From the NCBI GenBank assembly GCA_941918925.1, contig OW799235.1, positions 103,681,947 through 103,745,946 on the forward strand: 64,000 nt of DNA, given 5' to 3'. This document shows, one piece after another, positions 1 to 11,806 of the stretch. The notes beneath the pieces were generated by a model, which saw only the letters and a program-made list of their open reading frames with translations, made no database searches and had not been told where the DNA came from. The first letter of the stretch is position 1. The number at the start of each line of letters is the position of its first letter. The translations under genes were made by a program, and so were the position numbers. Source of the DNA: Phyto melanocephala (lineage: Eukaryota; Arthropoda; Insecta; Diptera; Rhinophoridae).

Positions 1-3000
1 AAAATTTAATAACTTCTAAACGCAATGACCTAGAATGATTAAATTTTCTTAGTGAAAACCAAATATGTTTCTCCAAATATTTTTTTAATCTGTAAATTAT
101 TATTAGTTATAGATCAAAGGGTTCACAAAAATAATGGTGACTTTTTTAAGGCTGTTTGAAAATTTTTTTTTTTTCCCTTTGGAAAAACATTTTGAAACCA
201 CAGTTAATGGACTCTATATTGCAATAGCTTAGTTGAATTCATTTTTAGAAAGAAGTTGATGAACACAGCAGTAAGACTTGATGCTGCGGAAGGATGACAG
301 TACATGAAATTGGTCTATGCCAGCATTATTGAAAACATGGTTTCCGTCCTAACTCTCCTTCCCTACTGTAGTCGATTTCATCCGCAGAAATTCCTCTTCG
401 TCATCCCGGAGACAAGAACAAAAGAAAGATACTTCCTTGGTTAAACCTACCTTGATAAATATACCTTTTGGACATATGTTATACTGCCAAATGAATTGAG
501 TATACTTAAGGCTGAGAGATCTGCAACAACATGGACGGCACGCTGTTTGTTTTTTGGTATTCCATAAGAACAAAAAGATAAAGTAGACGTCGGATCCTTA
601 ATTGACGTATATTTGCTCAGAAATATCTTTGAATTGGACGGCAATGCATCCTTACATCACCCTTACATGGACACGGGGACATTGATCCAGTGATGGCAAC
701 TGCGCAGGTGATGACCTTGCTAACAGAGCGCATTACTTAGTGAGGGGGGGGGGGGGGTCCTATTTTGTTTGGTTTGTTAGCTTACAAACTTCCTATAAAT
801 ATGCATCTTCATATACCGGCCATCAAACGAAACGGATGAAAGATTTTGATGGTTTCCTGAAATAGTATAGGATTGAAAATTTAGTGCACATCTTTCCTCG
901 AAGATGTTAATGAATCAAATATCAACTTCTTTTTCCTTTTTATTGCTTTCTATTCATTTTTGTACGCATATTTTTTTCTCGTTATCTCTCACAGGTATCA
1001 CCTAGCAATCAACACAATGGATGCAAACTACTGTTCTAACAAATCTAACCTAATAAGTTTTTGTTGCCTGACTTCTGCAGTCATATGTAATTTCATTATC
1101 ATTTATTTGTGATGAATTTCGACATTTAAAATGAGTCATTAAGCTCTCCATCTTATAAACATTTTTCGCCTAGTAAATACAATTTAATTTAAGAAAATAA
1201 AATTTTTTTATAAAAAAAGATTATTAAGATATTTAAGAATTAAAAAATAAATATACCTTATTATATATTGTCTATATTTAAAAATTACAGTATTCCTAAT
1301 GACTCATTACTATATTCAATTAATTTCTTTAATTTGTCATACCAGTAGCTGGCACGTCAGTGCAACAAAATAAATACTAATTTATGAGTTTTTTCTCATT
1401 TCAAATAAATCATATTTTTATTTGATTCTATTGCATGTACTCCATTTAAATAAATGTTCTGACATTTACACGTGCTTAAAATATTTATATGTCATTATGT
1501 GTACTTTTGGGGGTGGATACTCATAAATCATTTTCTACTCTCTGAGAAAATTAATTAATTGACAAATTGTTTAAATTTATTTGTTCAGTTCACAGCCTAT
1601 CGTAAGAGTTGACGGTCCTTGGATTTTACAACACTTGTATATATTTTTATCTATGTTAATATAACGTCGTAAAAATATATCAGGGATGGACAAATAAATC
1701 CTCCTGTTTTCTTTTCTGATATGTTGAAACAAATTTTTTATAAAGTACAACCCCCACGATAGATTAGGCTGTGAATAGGGCAAATATTATTGCTTACGAA
1801 CTTGTACACAAATTTACGTTCTTGTGGAAATACAACCATTGAACAACTTGTTATAATTACACAAAAACTATCAATTATTTTAATCAGCTATGGTTTTGTA
1901 AAATGCAATATGAATGTAAAAAATATATAAAATTGTTAAAGTAATTAGTTATACGCACACAAATACGAATTTGTTTTTTAATGAACGCTCAAAGGTGTAT
2001 GAGGGTACGGACAGACGTAGTGGCGTTGTTATTGTATAGTACTGAATAGTGATAAAAGTAGTTTTTTTTTTTTATACAGGCTGCAAGTTGTACTATAAAT
2101 CATTACTCTGTATAATTTTGAAATAATTTTTCAATGTGAAAACTGCATTTTCCTATCACGCACATAATCGAGCACATGATATTTATACAGCAATTTGTTC
2201 ATCGTATATATTTTTGCTTTGGATTGTTAGTTTCGTTTGAGTGGCTAATTTAAGGTTTTAATATTTTTCTTATCACACAGAATAAAAAAATTAAAAAAAA
2301 CTTAATGAAATTTTAAACATTTTTCAATAATGGTCGATTTGTGGTTACCAACATTTCTGCATTTTTCTCTAAATATTTTTAATTTAAAATCAAAATTTGT
2401 TTGAGATAAGATGCACAAGGAATTGTCTACAATGTTTGCTATTCTATCAGCTCTTTTTTTTTTTGAGTAAATATTTATCTAATTATATTTTTTCTTTCTA
2501 ATACAAAATGCAAAAAGAAGTTTAAATCTAATGAAATTAAGGTCATAAATTTCTCAAGCTATTTGAACAAACAGTACTGATCGAAATGCATCTCATTATG
2601 TTTTGCTTTATTTAGTTTTAAAACATTTTAAATAAACCAGATGTCATAATAGCTTATTTTATTTCTTCTATTATCCTATAGGGTATCCAAACATGTAAGT
2701 AGTGTGTGTACATGTCTTCATGGAACTTATGGCAAAACGGGTTTAAGCACGAGCTGGTTCATTTCCTTCTACGTTATTTTCAATTAAATTAAGATTAATG
2801 GCAAAGCGAAGCTAAATGCATAATTCATGCTATTTCGTTGCTTCCAGCAATTTAGCAGCAAAAGAAATAACGGACATTTCAAAGACCAAAAACAACTAAA
2901 GCACAAAACTGCTTGCAAAAACAAAGAAAGAAAATGTAACAAGCAGCCAACCAACAGACTAGCTACAAAGGATATCCATAGAAGTAATCAATGTTACCAA

Positions 3001-3380
3001 GAAATTTGCTGTTGTTTTTACTAATAGTGGCTGTATGTTGTTAGTTAGACACACAAAAGCCCTTCACATAAAATCGTTGAAGCGTTTCCCTATATAAACT
3101 TGGCATGGCAAACAAAAATAAATAAATAAATCAATGCAGCTGGGAAGGAAGACCAGAAAAGCAAATAAAGCAGAATTAAGCATTTGAAATTTGGTATAAA
3201 TGGGTCTGGTTAGTTGCTTGAAAAATAAGGTTCGTATGGATAATATGTATATGGAATTATGAAATATAATTTTTCAATAGGGCTTGAAGAATTTATTTTA
3301 CGACAACATTATACTAAGAAACAGAAAAATCATACAAATAGATTAACATCGGATTATCTTAACTGTCTATTTGTAAATTT
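1..3380. other. AT-rich DNA without recognised gene
   Basis: I see no exon, RNA gene or classifiable transposon here. Short ORFs at 349-644 (minus) match no family I know. An uninterrupted run of 13 G lies near 730-743, unusual in this AT-rich context. A CA/AAC-rich purine-poor tract at 2850-3000 resembles fly untranslated sequence, but nothing fixes it as transcribed. Confidence 0.5.
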
Positions 3381-4380
3381 TATACCCTCCACCTATGATG
3401 TCCAGGGTATATAGCTTCGTCGTTTCGTTTGTAGCTTCTACAATTTGCTAAAAGCTTATGACTAGGGTATTCGATTGAGCTTTGTCTGTCTGCCCGAGTG
3501 ATGATTAAAATAAACTTTTGGACGACCCCTCAGGTTTCACCGATCAGCGTACAGTATTTGTCTATTGAAAATATCCAGGAATAAATATCTAATGAAATCA
3601 GGCACAATCGCCCTATTACTATTTGAGATATGAGCAAACAAACAAGACTGCCTCTGTTTCCCCATATTTTTATCACAAAAATAAAAAAAAATTCACTATA
3701 ATGTAAATTATTGACACATACATTACTATTTATAGATATGATCTGACTTAAGAGATATTTGACAAAAATGTTTGACAAGTCGGTCAATTATATACAAAGT
3801 TATAAGCAAAAAATATAGTTTTTAATCTATTTCTAGTTTCCAAAGTTTTTGGATAATTTTTGTTCACACCAAAAGAGAGACATTGGCAACAGCTTACATT
3901 TTTTTTTCTCTAAAATTTCAAAAAAAAAAAAAAAACAATGTAATTTCAGCTTCTAGACATATCTAACTTGTTAATATGAATATCAAATTAAGGGTATAAT
4001 CTAGAGGAATATAAGACACTGAAAAAATATTTAAAATCTACGATGGTCGATACAACAAAATGGCATACAAAATATTTTTATATGGGTCGAATACAGTATT
4101 TAAAATTTACCCATTCAACCCACTCAAAGGTGTCAAAGGAACCTGATCACTGCAATACAGCAAATAATAAAAAAAGTGTAAAATTCAATTTAAGGGCGTC
4201 AAATGAAGGGCTGGACTATTAGAATAAAGCTGATTACAATAAAATTTCAAATTAAAGGTGGTTTCGGAAGTAACAAAGAAAAACGGTGTATTGTTTTATA
4301 TGTATGTAACATCTAGGATATGCTACGGCGTAGTTATTGTACCTACTTATGTACATGACGGTGAAGGGTTTTATCTGATA
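3381..4380 (+). mobile_element. decayed mini-me/DINE-like repeat, family B copy 1
   Basis: The left end reads tataccctccac and is followed by a fly (GTCY)-type stretch (ttgtctgtctgcccg near 3480). The right end near 4350-4380 keeps a gtacatgacggtgaaggg block that also precedes the end of the copy at 52158-53038. The two copies align by eye through most of their length: a cctctgttt...cccat block, a 'cagcttctaga' block, an 'atatgggtcga/atatgggccaa' block and an 'aacaaagaaaaacggtgta' type block. The terminal palindrome is lost here. It has no coding capacity, so it is non-autonomous and old. Confidence 0.65.
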
Positions 4381-5049
4381 CGTATGTAAATAGTTTACGG
4401 TTAAACACCCATTCTGAAACACTATTAAGTGAAAAGTTTTTTTGTAAAAAAATTACAGAAAGAGTTGCTGATTATCTAATACATTCACACGTTCATCTCT
4501 TATCTTATTCCTATGTGTGATATACTGAAACCAGAACAATATCTTTATGTTATACAAATGGAATGAAAAAGTATTTACGCTAGTTATGAGCAGCACAAAG
4601 AATTTAATATTGTTTTGATATGATTGCGGTAAATGCATGAAACAATTTTTGTACTCTTTCCTATCGACTTTTCTTTTGTTAATCAAATTTTATTTCTTGT
4701 ATAAACAAAAACGTATGTATGTACAGATGATTGGTTTTGTATTTGTAATGATTGATATTAATATACTTTATAGCTTAAGATCATAAAAATCAATCATTTT
4801 AATTTTTATGTATTCCCAGAGTTTTTGCTTTTGTTGTTATTGCTGGCTAAAATGCATAATAAAACATGAAAAATAGATGGTTTCTTCAAGAGTTTTTAAT
4901 TAGAAACGGGTTATTGTTTTTGCTTTCTTTTTTTTTCAGTTGTAAAAATTTAATAATTTGTGTTAAAAATTTCTTAAGGGTTTTATTTGCGGTAATAATG
5001 AATTTGTAAATATTTCTCAAATATGGTTTAATTTCTAGAAATTATTTAA

Positions 5050-5436
5050 TAAAGGGTTCGCCATCTAACGTTTTTTCCAACTGGTGCTTATTTCGTGAAT
5101 TGTAACACTTAGCTCATGTCTTATTTGACAGACAGTTAGTTTTATCCTTCAGCTGAACGAATATGGTTGTGTATACGCTTGAACAACGAGTCACTTTTTG
5201 GTGCGGATTTTGGTCCAGAGGCATAATTGGGCCATTTTTCTTCGAAAATGAGCAAGGAGTAGCCGTAGTCAATGGCGATCGTTATCGAGTCATGTTGAAC
5301 AAATTTTTCTTCACAAAAGTTTAAGAGGAGGATATCGGCAACATTTGGTTTTAACAGGATGGCACTACATGCCACACAGCCGAAGCTACATTTATAGCAA
5401 TTTCAAAAACAAAAAAGTTATTTGGCGGACCCTTTA
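5050..5436 (+). mobile_element. mariner-family element, internally deleted
   Basis: The terminal inverted repeats read aagggttcgccatctaacg on the left and, reverse-complemented, aagggtccgccaaataact on the right, with TA at each border (5050-5051, 5435-5436). The N-terminal transposase coding sequence (VYTLEQR, about 5170-5189) is joined directly to the central DDE part: WCGFWSRGIIGPFFFENEQG, then NGDRYRVMLN, a stop, and WF-stop-QDGTTCHTAEAT around the second catalytic Asp. DNA for the DNA-binding remainder, the first catalytic Asp and the third catalytic region is absent. Tc1/mariner ends and TA target sites are established features of the superfamily. The copy cannot make transposase but retains both ends, so it could once have been mobilised in trans. 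Confidence 0.85.
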
Positions 5437-5461
5437 AAGGAAAGAAATAGGTAAGTTAAAT

Positions 5462-6125
5462 AAAACAGATGCATTCCACTCAGCTAGTATCGGATGACTA
5501 ATTTTTCCTTAAATATTCTTGTCGTTATCACATTGAACTTATAGCCTATAATTTAAAAATTTAAAATATAATACAAATTGAAAAAAGTTCATAAAAATTG
5601 AAATACAGCAAAAAAAAACACATTGGCTTGGTGTAAAATGAACATTGTTAAAACTAATACCATCTTGTTTAAAGCATGTGACATATATAATACAACTGCA
5701 TAATTGCAAAAAAATTGCTTTAGCGACATCTTAAGCTAAAGGCAAACATTAAAACTGTGGTAATGACGTGCAAAAAAGAATACAGGAAAAACAGATGTTG
5801 GTAAATTTCGTACTAACTCAATGATATGTATTTGATATAACATGAAATCAATAAGAACAAATAATTCTTTATTTCAGTTTTCAATACATTACTGAGTTAA
5901 ATAGTTGATATTTACATACAACACCTGTAGTTCTGATCAAAAAGAGTGCTGATGATGAAACCGTAGCTGGTTTCGAAAATGCATTCCACTCAGCTAGTAT
6001 CGGATGACTAATTTTTCCTTAAATATTCTTGTCGTTATCACATTGAACTTATAGCCTATAATTTAAAAATTTAAAATATAATACAAATTGAAAAAAGTTC
6101 ATAAAAATTAAAATACAAAACAGAT
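5462..6125 (+). mobile_element. retrozyme/Penelope-like non-autonomous retroelement with 138-bp terminal direct repeats
   Basis: Two copies of a 138-bp sequence, 5470-5607 and 5980-6117, differ at one visible base (5600 versus 6110) and are spaced exactly 510 bp apart. Each begins TGCATTCCACTC and ends ATACA. The whole is flanked by an 8- to 9-bp repeat aaaacaga(t) at 5462-5470 and 6117-6125, which looks like a target-site duplication. A complete hammerhead ribozyme straddles the boundary into the second repeat. There is no ORF, no obvious tRNA primer site after the first repeat and no polypurine tract before the second, so a classic LTR retrotransposon in miniature is less likely. Tandem monomers bounded by hammerhead cleavage sites are the known layout of metazoan retrozymes and of Penelope-like element repeats. 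Confidence 0.7.
5933..6003 (+). ncRNA. hammerhead ribozyme (type I)
   Basis: Outer stem I pairs CTGAT (5933-5937) with ATCGG (5999-6003). An internal loop follows, 5938-5943 against 5992-5998. Inner stem I pairs GAGTG (5944-5948) with CACTC (5987-5991). The core CTGATGA is 5949-5955. Stem II pairs GAAACC (5957-5962) with GGTTTC (5969-5974) around a 6-nt loop, with one extra T at 5956. The core GAAA is 5975-5978. The minimal stem III pairs A78,A79 with T84,T85 around loop TGCA. C at 5986 is the residue before the predicted cleavage, 5986/5987. All invariant core positions are present. The short stem III and internal loop in stem I are typical of hammerheads in Penelope-like elements and retrozymes. 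The extra T could reduce activity. Confidence 0.85.
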
Positions 6126-7600
6126 TATTTTAAATATTTACATATTCTTCTATATATCTGTGACAAGGAGCTTTAGTCGACATGAGCTTAAATAAAGATA
6201 GTTACAACTATGCTTCTCCAGAAATTTAAACTATTCTTAGGTAAATTTAGTATTTTGGAGTTCTTTTTTTAGGAAGTTATAACGCTAAAACCGAATGCCT
6301 ATATTTATTTCAGCGAATAATATCAATTATGCTAAGTTTTAAATTTACTGAATATACTTAAGCCAGTACGATCCTCGTAATTCATATAAAAGTCTTTATT
6401 TTATAGAAAATCAATTTATCAGAATCAACTATTATGTTTATATCTTCGATCTTCTTTTTATCAATTAGTTGTTTTATTTTTCAAGCTTGAGGTCAGTTTT
6501 TCTTATAGATGCCATTTTATGTTTTTCGATATATCACTTATCATATTGCCAAAATTCTTTAGGGAAATTTTAATCAATTACAATAATATGCAATATAAGA
6601 ATTCCTAAATAAGCTTTGCAATGTGGTAGCGAAATATCGGAATAAAATAAAATTATATTTTTAAAAAAACTGATCACAAGCTTAATAAGTAAAAAATCTT
6701 ACTGTAAAATCGAATCAACAAATTAAAAGAGTTTTCATAGGAATGTATAGAACCAGGGGGCAAATTACGGCATAGAGATTCTTATAAGAATTTTAAAATT
6801 TCGATCACGTTTGAATGCCGTAATTTGCCCCCAAACAAAAGCAGGGTTTTCTTAGTGCAACAGATATATGAAAATCTAATGCCGAATGTATGAAAATTTT
6901 ATTAGTTTCTTTCGCTAATTATTTTCTTTTATATTCTTTGTTAGCAAGATAAGCTTTGTACAAAAAAAACTTTAAAAGTGGGTCGCATATTTGTAAATGC
7001 ATCCTTTAAAAACGGTTCCTCGTATTGGGAGATCTGGTTTTTGTAATACTCGTAGTTACCAAAACAGCGTTTACAGAGGAAAAAAAAGTTGAAACTAAAT
7101 TTTTTGTATAAATTCTACATGTCCGTTAGATCATAATTTAAGAATAACTCAACAGATGTTGTTGAATATTTTTGTAGTATTTACAATTAGCTTGATACGG
7201 TTGGTATGAACAAAAATTTATAGAATCTATTCGTGGCATCGCCCATTTAAGTAAAATGTTTTTTCTACATACATATACAAGACACAGGCGAAGATCTTAT
7301 ATTAGAGCATAATTTCAGAACGACTTTATTTAGGTAACATTGCACATACCGGAAAATTTGGTGTGTTATATCAAATACAAAGAAATAACTTTTTATGTGC
7401 AAATGCTTTATGTATATAAGAGAATAAAGCGTTTCGACTTTAAGATTTTTTTCGATAAGGAGGGAGTACTTTTGATGTATTTTATAATAATTTTAAATAT
7501 ATTGGCTAAATTAAAAATATTTACATGCCACATTTGCCTTTAAGTAAACGATATTTAAAAAAAAAACTAATTTATTGTAAACTAAAAACACATTTGCTGA
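6126..7600. other. AT-rich intergenic DNA
   Basis: Apart from the hairpin at 6756-6832 nothing is recognisable. The ORF at 7340-7543 has no family signature and the composition of random AT-rich sequence. Confidence 0.5.
6756..6832. repeat. 18-bp perfect inverted repeat (micro-MITE or hairpin)
   Basis: GGGGGCAAATTACGGCAT at 6756-6773 is followed after 41 nt by its exact reverse complement at 6815-6832. The loop itself contains the perfect 14-bp palindrome attcttataagaat. The G-rich arms stand out from the AT-rich background. This may be a 77-bp MITE, but I cannot define a target duplication. Confidence 0.8.
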
Positions 7601-7616
7601 GAAAATGTTATGGCGG

Positions 7617-7850
7617 CTGGTAGGTAGGTAGGTAAAACTAGTGCAAAGTTACCCCCACACACTCACTCGAATTCCATTATGGTCCATTGTGAAGCCTTAA
7701 TATAGAAATAGAGAAAATAATAAAATAAGAATAGTAATTGTTAGAATAGAGGGAAAAGAGAAGCAGACCAGTCCAGAGTCTCTGGCGGGAATCGAACCTG
7801 CAACCCCCAAACTGGCTGGCCAGCACACTACTGACTAGTTTATCGGGACT
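7617..7850 (-). mobile_element. tRNA-derived SINE, minus strand copy
   Basis: Read on the minus strand, the element starts near 7850 (agtcccgataaactagtcag). It contains a perfect polymerase III B box in a T-arm-like hairpin (ggttcgattcccgcc, about 7784-7798) and ends in a (TACC)n tail at about 7617-7634. It aligns along its full length with the plus-strand SINE at 41482-41713. An imperfect 11-bp flanking repeat, aaaatgttatg (7602-7612) and aaaatcctatg (7854-7864), may be its decayed target duplication. SINEs are non-coding and rely on a partner LINE. The short-tandem-repeat tail rather than poly(A) hints at an RTE-type partner, which is inference. Confidence 0.85.
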
Positions 7851-8115
7851 ATTAAAATCCTATGTATTATTTGTCAAGAAAAAAAATTAAACAATTCCTG
7901 GTAGATCTCGACAAATAATAAACCAATATAAGAATAGAAATATTTTTAACAAAAAATCGGCAACTGAATCTGAAATTTATAAATCACTACTTCATATTAC
8001 TTTTTTATCTCAAAGATTGAAAAACTCAAACAATTACGGCAATAAAAAATATATAATGGCTTACAAAACACGTTAGAGTAGAGTGCTTAGTAAAACAAAA
8101 GATAAAATAGAAAAA

Positions 8116-8358
8116 TCTTAAATGTCTAACTATTGTGTAGGAACAACAGAAAATAAACTTAAAACTAGGGTTTCTGAATATAGAACTGATCAGAAATACA
8201 GGAACACAACAAAGACACAAAAAACAGCATTACGTTGCGCTAATTTTTATCATTATCCTGATTTCAAAAATACATTAAGTTTAAACAAAGAATATAATTA
8301 CAGATGCAGAAATATGTTAGAAATATTGCAGATTGTTAAAGTAAAATATACGCAATAA
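8116..8358 (+). pseudogene. Penelope-like element, GIY-YIG endonuclease domain remnant
   Basis: The reading frame at 8122-8355 gives a peptide beginning MSNYCVGTTENKLKTRVSEY and continuing with DQKYRNTTKTQKTAL, NFYHYPDFKNT and NYRCRNMLEIL. The order [Y]VGTT..LKTR...H/Y...D, then K..AL...N..PDF.NT, then N...R..LE is what I know from the C-terminal GIY-YIG endonuclease of Penelope-like retroelements. The Arg of KTR and the Glu of LEIL would be the catalytic pair. The reverse transcriptase that should precede it is absent upstream, where all frames are closed, so this is a truncated fragment. It lies 2 kb downstream of a hammerhead element in the same orientation, and Penelope-like elements are known to carry hammerheads. 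I cannot show that they were one element. Confidence 0.6.
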
Positions 8359-8483
8359 ATTAGTTATAAAACAGAGATTGCAAATGTTGCCCAAAAATGA
8401 TAGACGTTTAGTCAATAAGATCTGAGAACGATACTCCAAGAGTGTTAGCTTTGTAGTATATTAGTTTGTAAGTCCCCGTTTAC

Positions 8484-8841
8484 ACAGGGAAACATTTGAA
8501 GGGAAACATCTAGAATTCTCTTTTGTATTTTCCTTCGCGGTCATACAGGGAAACATTGTTGTCGGAAACATTCCAGTTTATATTTGTTTTTTTGACATTT
8601 GTCTAATTGCAGTTATTATTATTTATTTTTTTATTTTTATTCAAACAAAGTCAAATATAAAACATGGAGAACAAAGCACACCAAAAATAAATAAAAAAAA
8701 TGTCAAAAAGTATAGCAAATATAAACAATAAGAATGAAAGCACAAAGCATACCTCCGAGAACGGGAAACAAATTTTATATTCTCTTCCCCACCCGTCCCT
8801 CTCTGCCAAACAAAATGTTTTCCTTCCAAATGTTTCCCTGT
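8484..8841. mobile_element. MITE-like element with inverted cagggaaacat repeats
   Basis: A 26-nt arm at 8484-8509, beginning acagggaaacatttg, is matched in reverse complement at 8815-8841 (atgttttccttcc ... aaatgtttccctgt). A third copy of acagggaaacat lies near 8554. Between the arms there is a second, weaker inverted pair, ttttttgacatttg and aatgtcaaaaa. The CAGGG start is compatible with hAT-type ends, but I see no matching 8-bp target duplication. ORFs on both strands here are frames through the repeat. Confidence 0.5.
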
Positions 8842-8949
8842 CAAAATGGTGATTTATATGTGTGGAAAATATTATTTTGTGTTGGTATAATATTTTCAAA
8901 AATTTTTTATATTGATAAAATATTTATTCACGTCTTTCCTTTAAAATAG

Positions 8950-11800
8950 TTTTTCAATTTGAAAGTTGAATTGAATTTGTTTTTTTTTATTTACATAACT
9001 TGTATATTTACTTTGAGCAACCTACCCAGCGAAATATTTATTATGAATATAAAAAAAAAAATTAATTGTATTATTAGAAAATAGTACAAAAAGATATTGC
9101 TTCAATAAATTATACTCATCAAATCTGGCAGCAATTTATTCCAAGATATTATTTTCCTAAACAAAAGAAATCTATCTCTTTCTTATGGGTGTACACTTTG
9201 CCAGAATCATAAGTTACTTTTTTCACATACCTCATAACAAAACCAGCTTTTGATTTTTCACATTTAAAGTCTGCATGTGTATTTATTTTATCTGATCAAT
9301 CTGTTAGTTATAAAATGAAAAAAAAAATTGCATTTAAATTTACTAGAAGAATCACCTAAAGACTGTACGACCCGTTTTACTGATATATGAGACTATATTT
9401 TTAAATGTATTCCAAATTAAAAAACTTAAGCCATGCGAAACCGGTTTCTGTATCTATTTCTTAGAATATCATCAATATTTACAACATTAGTGTATTTCTG
9501 ACTCAATAATAATGGTTTCATTGATCCTTTGAAAGCCCCCTTGATTTCTTTTTAAAGTGCGTAATATTTTTCATTGTGAGTTCTTTATTTATACTTCTTT
9601 TAATGTTTAGTAGTCTTATGAATAGTATATGCGGTTTCTTCTTTTGTTCTCTTAATAACTCCTGTCTGTATACCACTTGATGTTTAAGCATGTAAAAATT
9701 TAAATGAAAGTACGCATTATAAATACCGCATACTTTCCAATTGATCTTCTTATGCATACTTGTTTTCTTCTTTTTTAATAATTCAATATGGTATTACTTT
9801 AAATATACATTAACTTTAAAGAATTGAATAATATGTATGGAGTTAATTTTATTTTTTTACTTAAGTTGAATTGAATAAATCAACATCGCTTTTTACAAAA
9901 GCTTTAAACCACATAATTAAAGTCTCTTAAATAACATGTACATCAATGAGTACGTCAAATTATTTTCATTTCTCATTGAAATTTCCTTCAACAGACTTAA
10001 TATTGATATTTTTATACCCTCTTATACAATTGAATGTTTATATTTAATATAATAAATTGTATGCGTAAAGCATGTATTGAAAACCAAGCATTATTTAATA
10101 ACAAATTATTAAAAATGTTATTTTTGTAATACAATGGTTGCCTTATGAAAAATATTGTTAAAGCCTAAGGTTTTTGCAATAATAATATATTCAAGGGCTC
10201 GACTGACAATAATTGCTTGAAATATGAAGTATTATTGCGTATAAGCAACATAAAAATAACTAAAATATAACGCATACGCCTGTATAATATTTACATTTAT
10301 CTTCAATCAAAATATGTAAACATGAACATTAATAACAGTACATTATGTAAATATGGCATTTATTTACCATTTTAATAAAAAAAAAGTTCATTTAATTTTA
10401 ATGCTCATATTGAATTAATCGAATAAATATATAATCCTCAATCTTGTTTGGAATATTTTTAAGATTTGGAATTTTAGCACTTCATTTGATACCAGCATTG
10501 ACCGGGTTAAATAAATTGTATCCTATATTTTTATGGGATCCTATTCTCATCGACTTTAGTAAACTATTTTCATTTGATACAAGTATGAAACCCGAAAGAT
10601 TTTAATTTGTCATTGGAAAATTTAAGGCAAATATACCAACAAAAATGTATTTCGATGCTTTCTTTTCTACATTTTTTTTTTTAATAATAATAAAATCTGA
10701 TATATTAAAACACAAGCTATTTTTTTGTTACTCATTTTACGCTTTTATTTTACAACTGATTTTTGCATACACTATTTGAGAGGAATTTTCCAGACGTGCA
10801 CTATTTTGATCTTATTAATATTGATTCATAGTTTTCTGAGTTATAAGCATTCAAAATTGCTACTAACACATGTGTGAAATAAAACATATTGAATCAACAT
10901 TGTTGGTACAAGTAGTTTTTGCAAGGAATGTTCTTTGTGTGTGATACAAAAAAAACTAAGCAAAAAGGGTATAGTCATACTTTCAATTACAGTATAATAG
11001 AATTTTTTGACCGCAGTGCATGCTAGGAATGATAAATATATCAAAAGCTATCCTAGAGGTGCAAACTTTATTCTTTTATTACTCGGGATCTCCATGTTGC
11101 AAGATTTATTGCTTTAGTTGTGAAATTTGGGTACTTATAACCAAATAATTTTATAGCTTAATTGTACACTGTTGTTTTACCTAATATTATTGTTAATTTA
11201 TGAGCTTAAACGTTTAAATATAAATGTTGTGTTATGACATCGTACTATTTTTGTTGTATAAGTTTTGTAAATCACATGTATGTACTATTGTGAAAAAATA
11301 GATATATCGAAGTTTACGTGAAAAATAAATAAAAATAACTATAAATTGTTTTAGATAACAAACCATAGTTACAAAAAATATAATATAAACATCATTATTA
11401 TGTCGTAGTCATGCTTGGTATGCCCTTCCAGCGTTGCCATTTGTCAAGATTTCCCTTTTTTGCCAGTTTTTTGAGATGCCAAAAAGTTTTTAATTTATTT
11501 AAAGTTATTCAAGTTGTTTAAAAATACATAAATCTTTTCCAGTTTTTTTATAAATACATAACTTAAGATTTGCAGTTTATTGGATAAAAATATTAAATGA
11601 TGTTTTTAGACAATTAAACGATTTTATATTCTCTCACTCCTTTATTAGTGCAACAGTGTTTAATTGTGTATACTCCTTGTAAGTACAACTAGGTCCTTTT
11701 TATACATTGACAGTTTGTAGATAACTTTGTAGTGCAGAATACATTAAAAAATATGGATAAATATTAAACGAAAAATGGTAAGAATATTAAATATTTATGT
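8950..11800. other. AT-rich intergenic DNA
   Basis: I see no recognisable gene or classifiable repeat. ORFs at 9518-9757 and 10841-11044 (minus) show no motif, and homopolymer A and T runs are frequent. Confidence 0.5.
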
Positions 11801-11806
11801 CTATTT

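Noticed and set aside
349..644. Gene fragment on the minus strand
   Set aside because: I tried to read the two overlapping ORFs as BEL/Pao or mariner coding sequence, but no ordered motif set appears.
5470..6117. Classic LTR retrotransposon in miniature (TRIM)
   Set aside because: TG...CA ends and direct repeats fit, but no primer-binding site or polypurine tract is visible and the ribozyme at the repeat border explains the structure better. Kept as an alternative.
10013..10030. tttttataccctcttatac as another mini-me terminus
   Set aside because: No core, GTCY tract or terminal palindrome follows; the match is too short.
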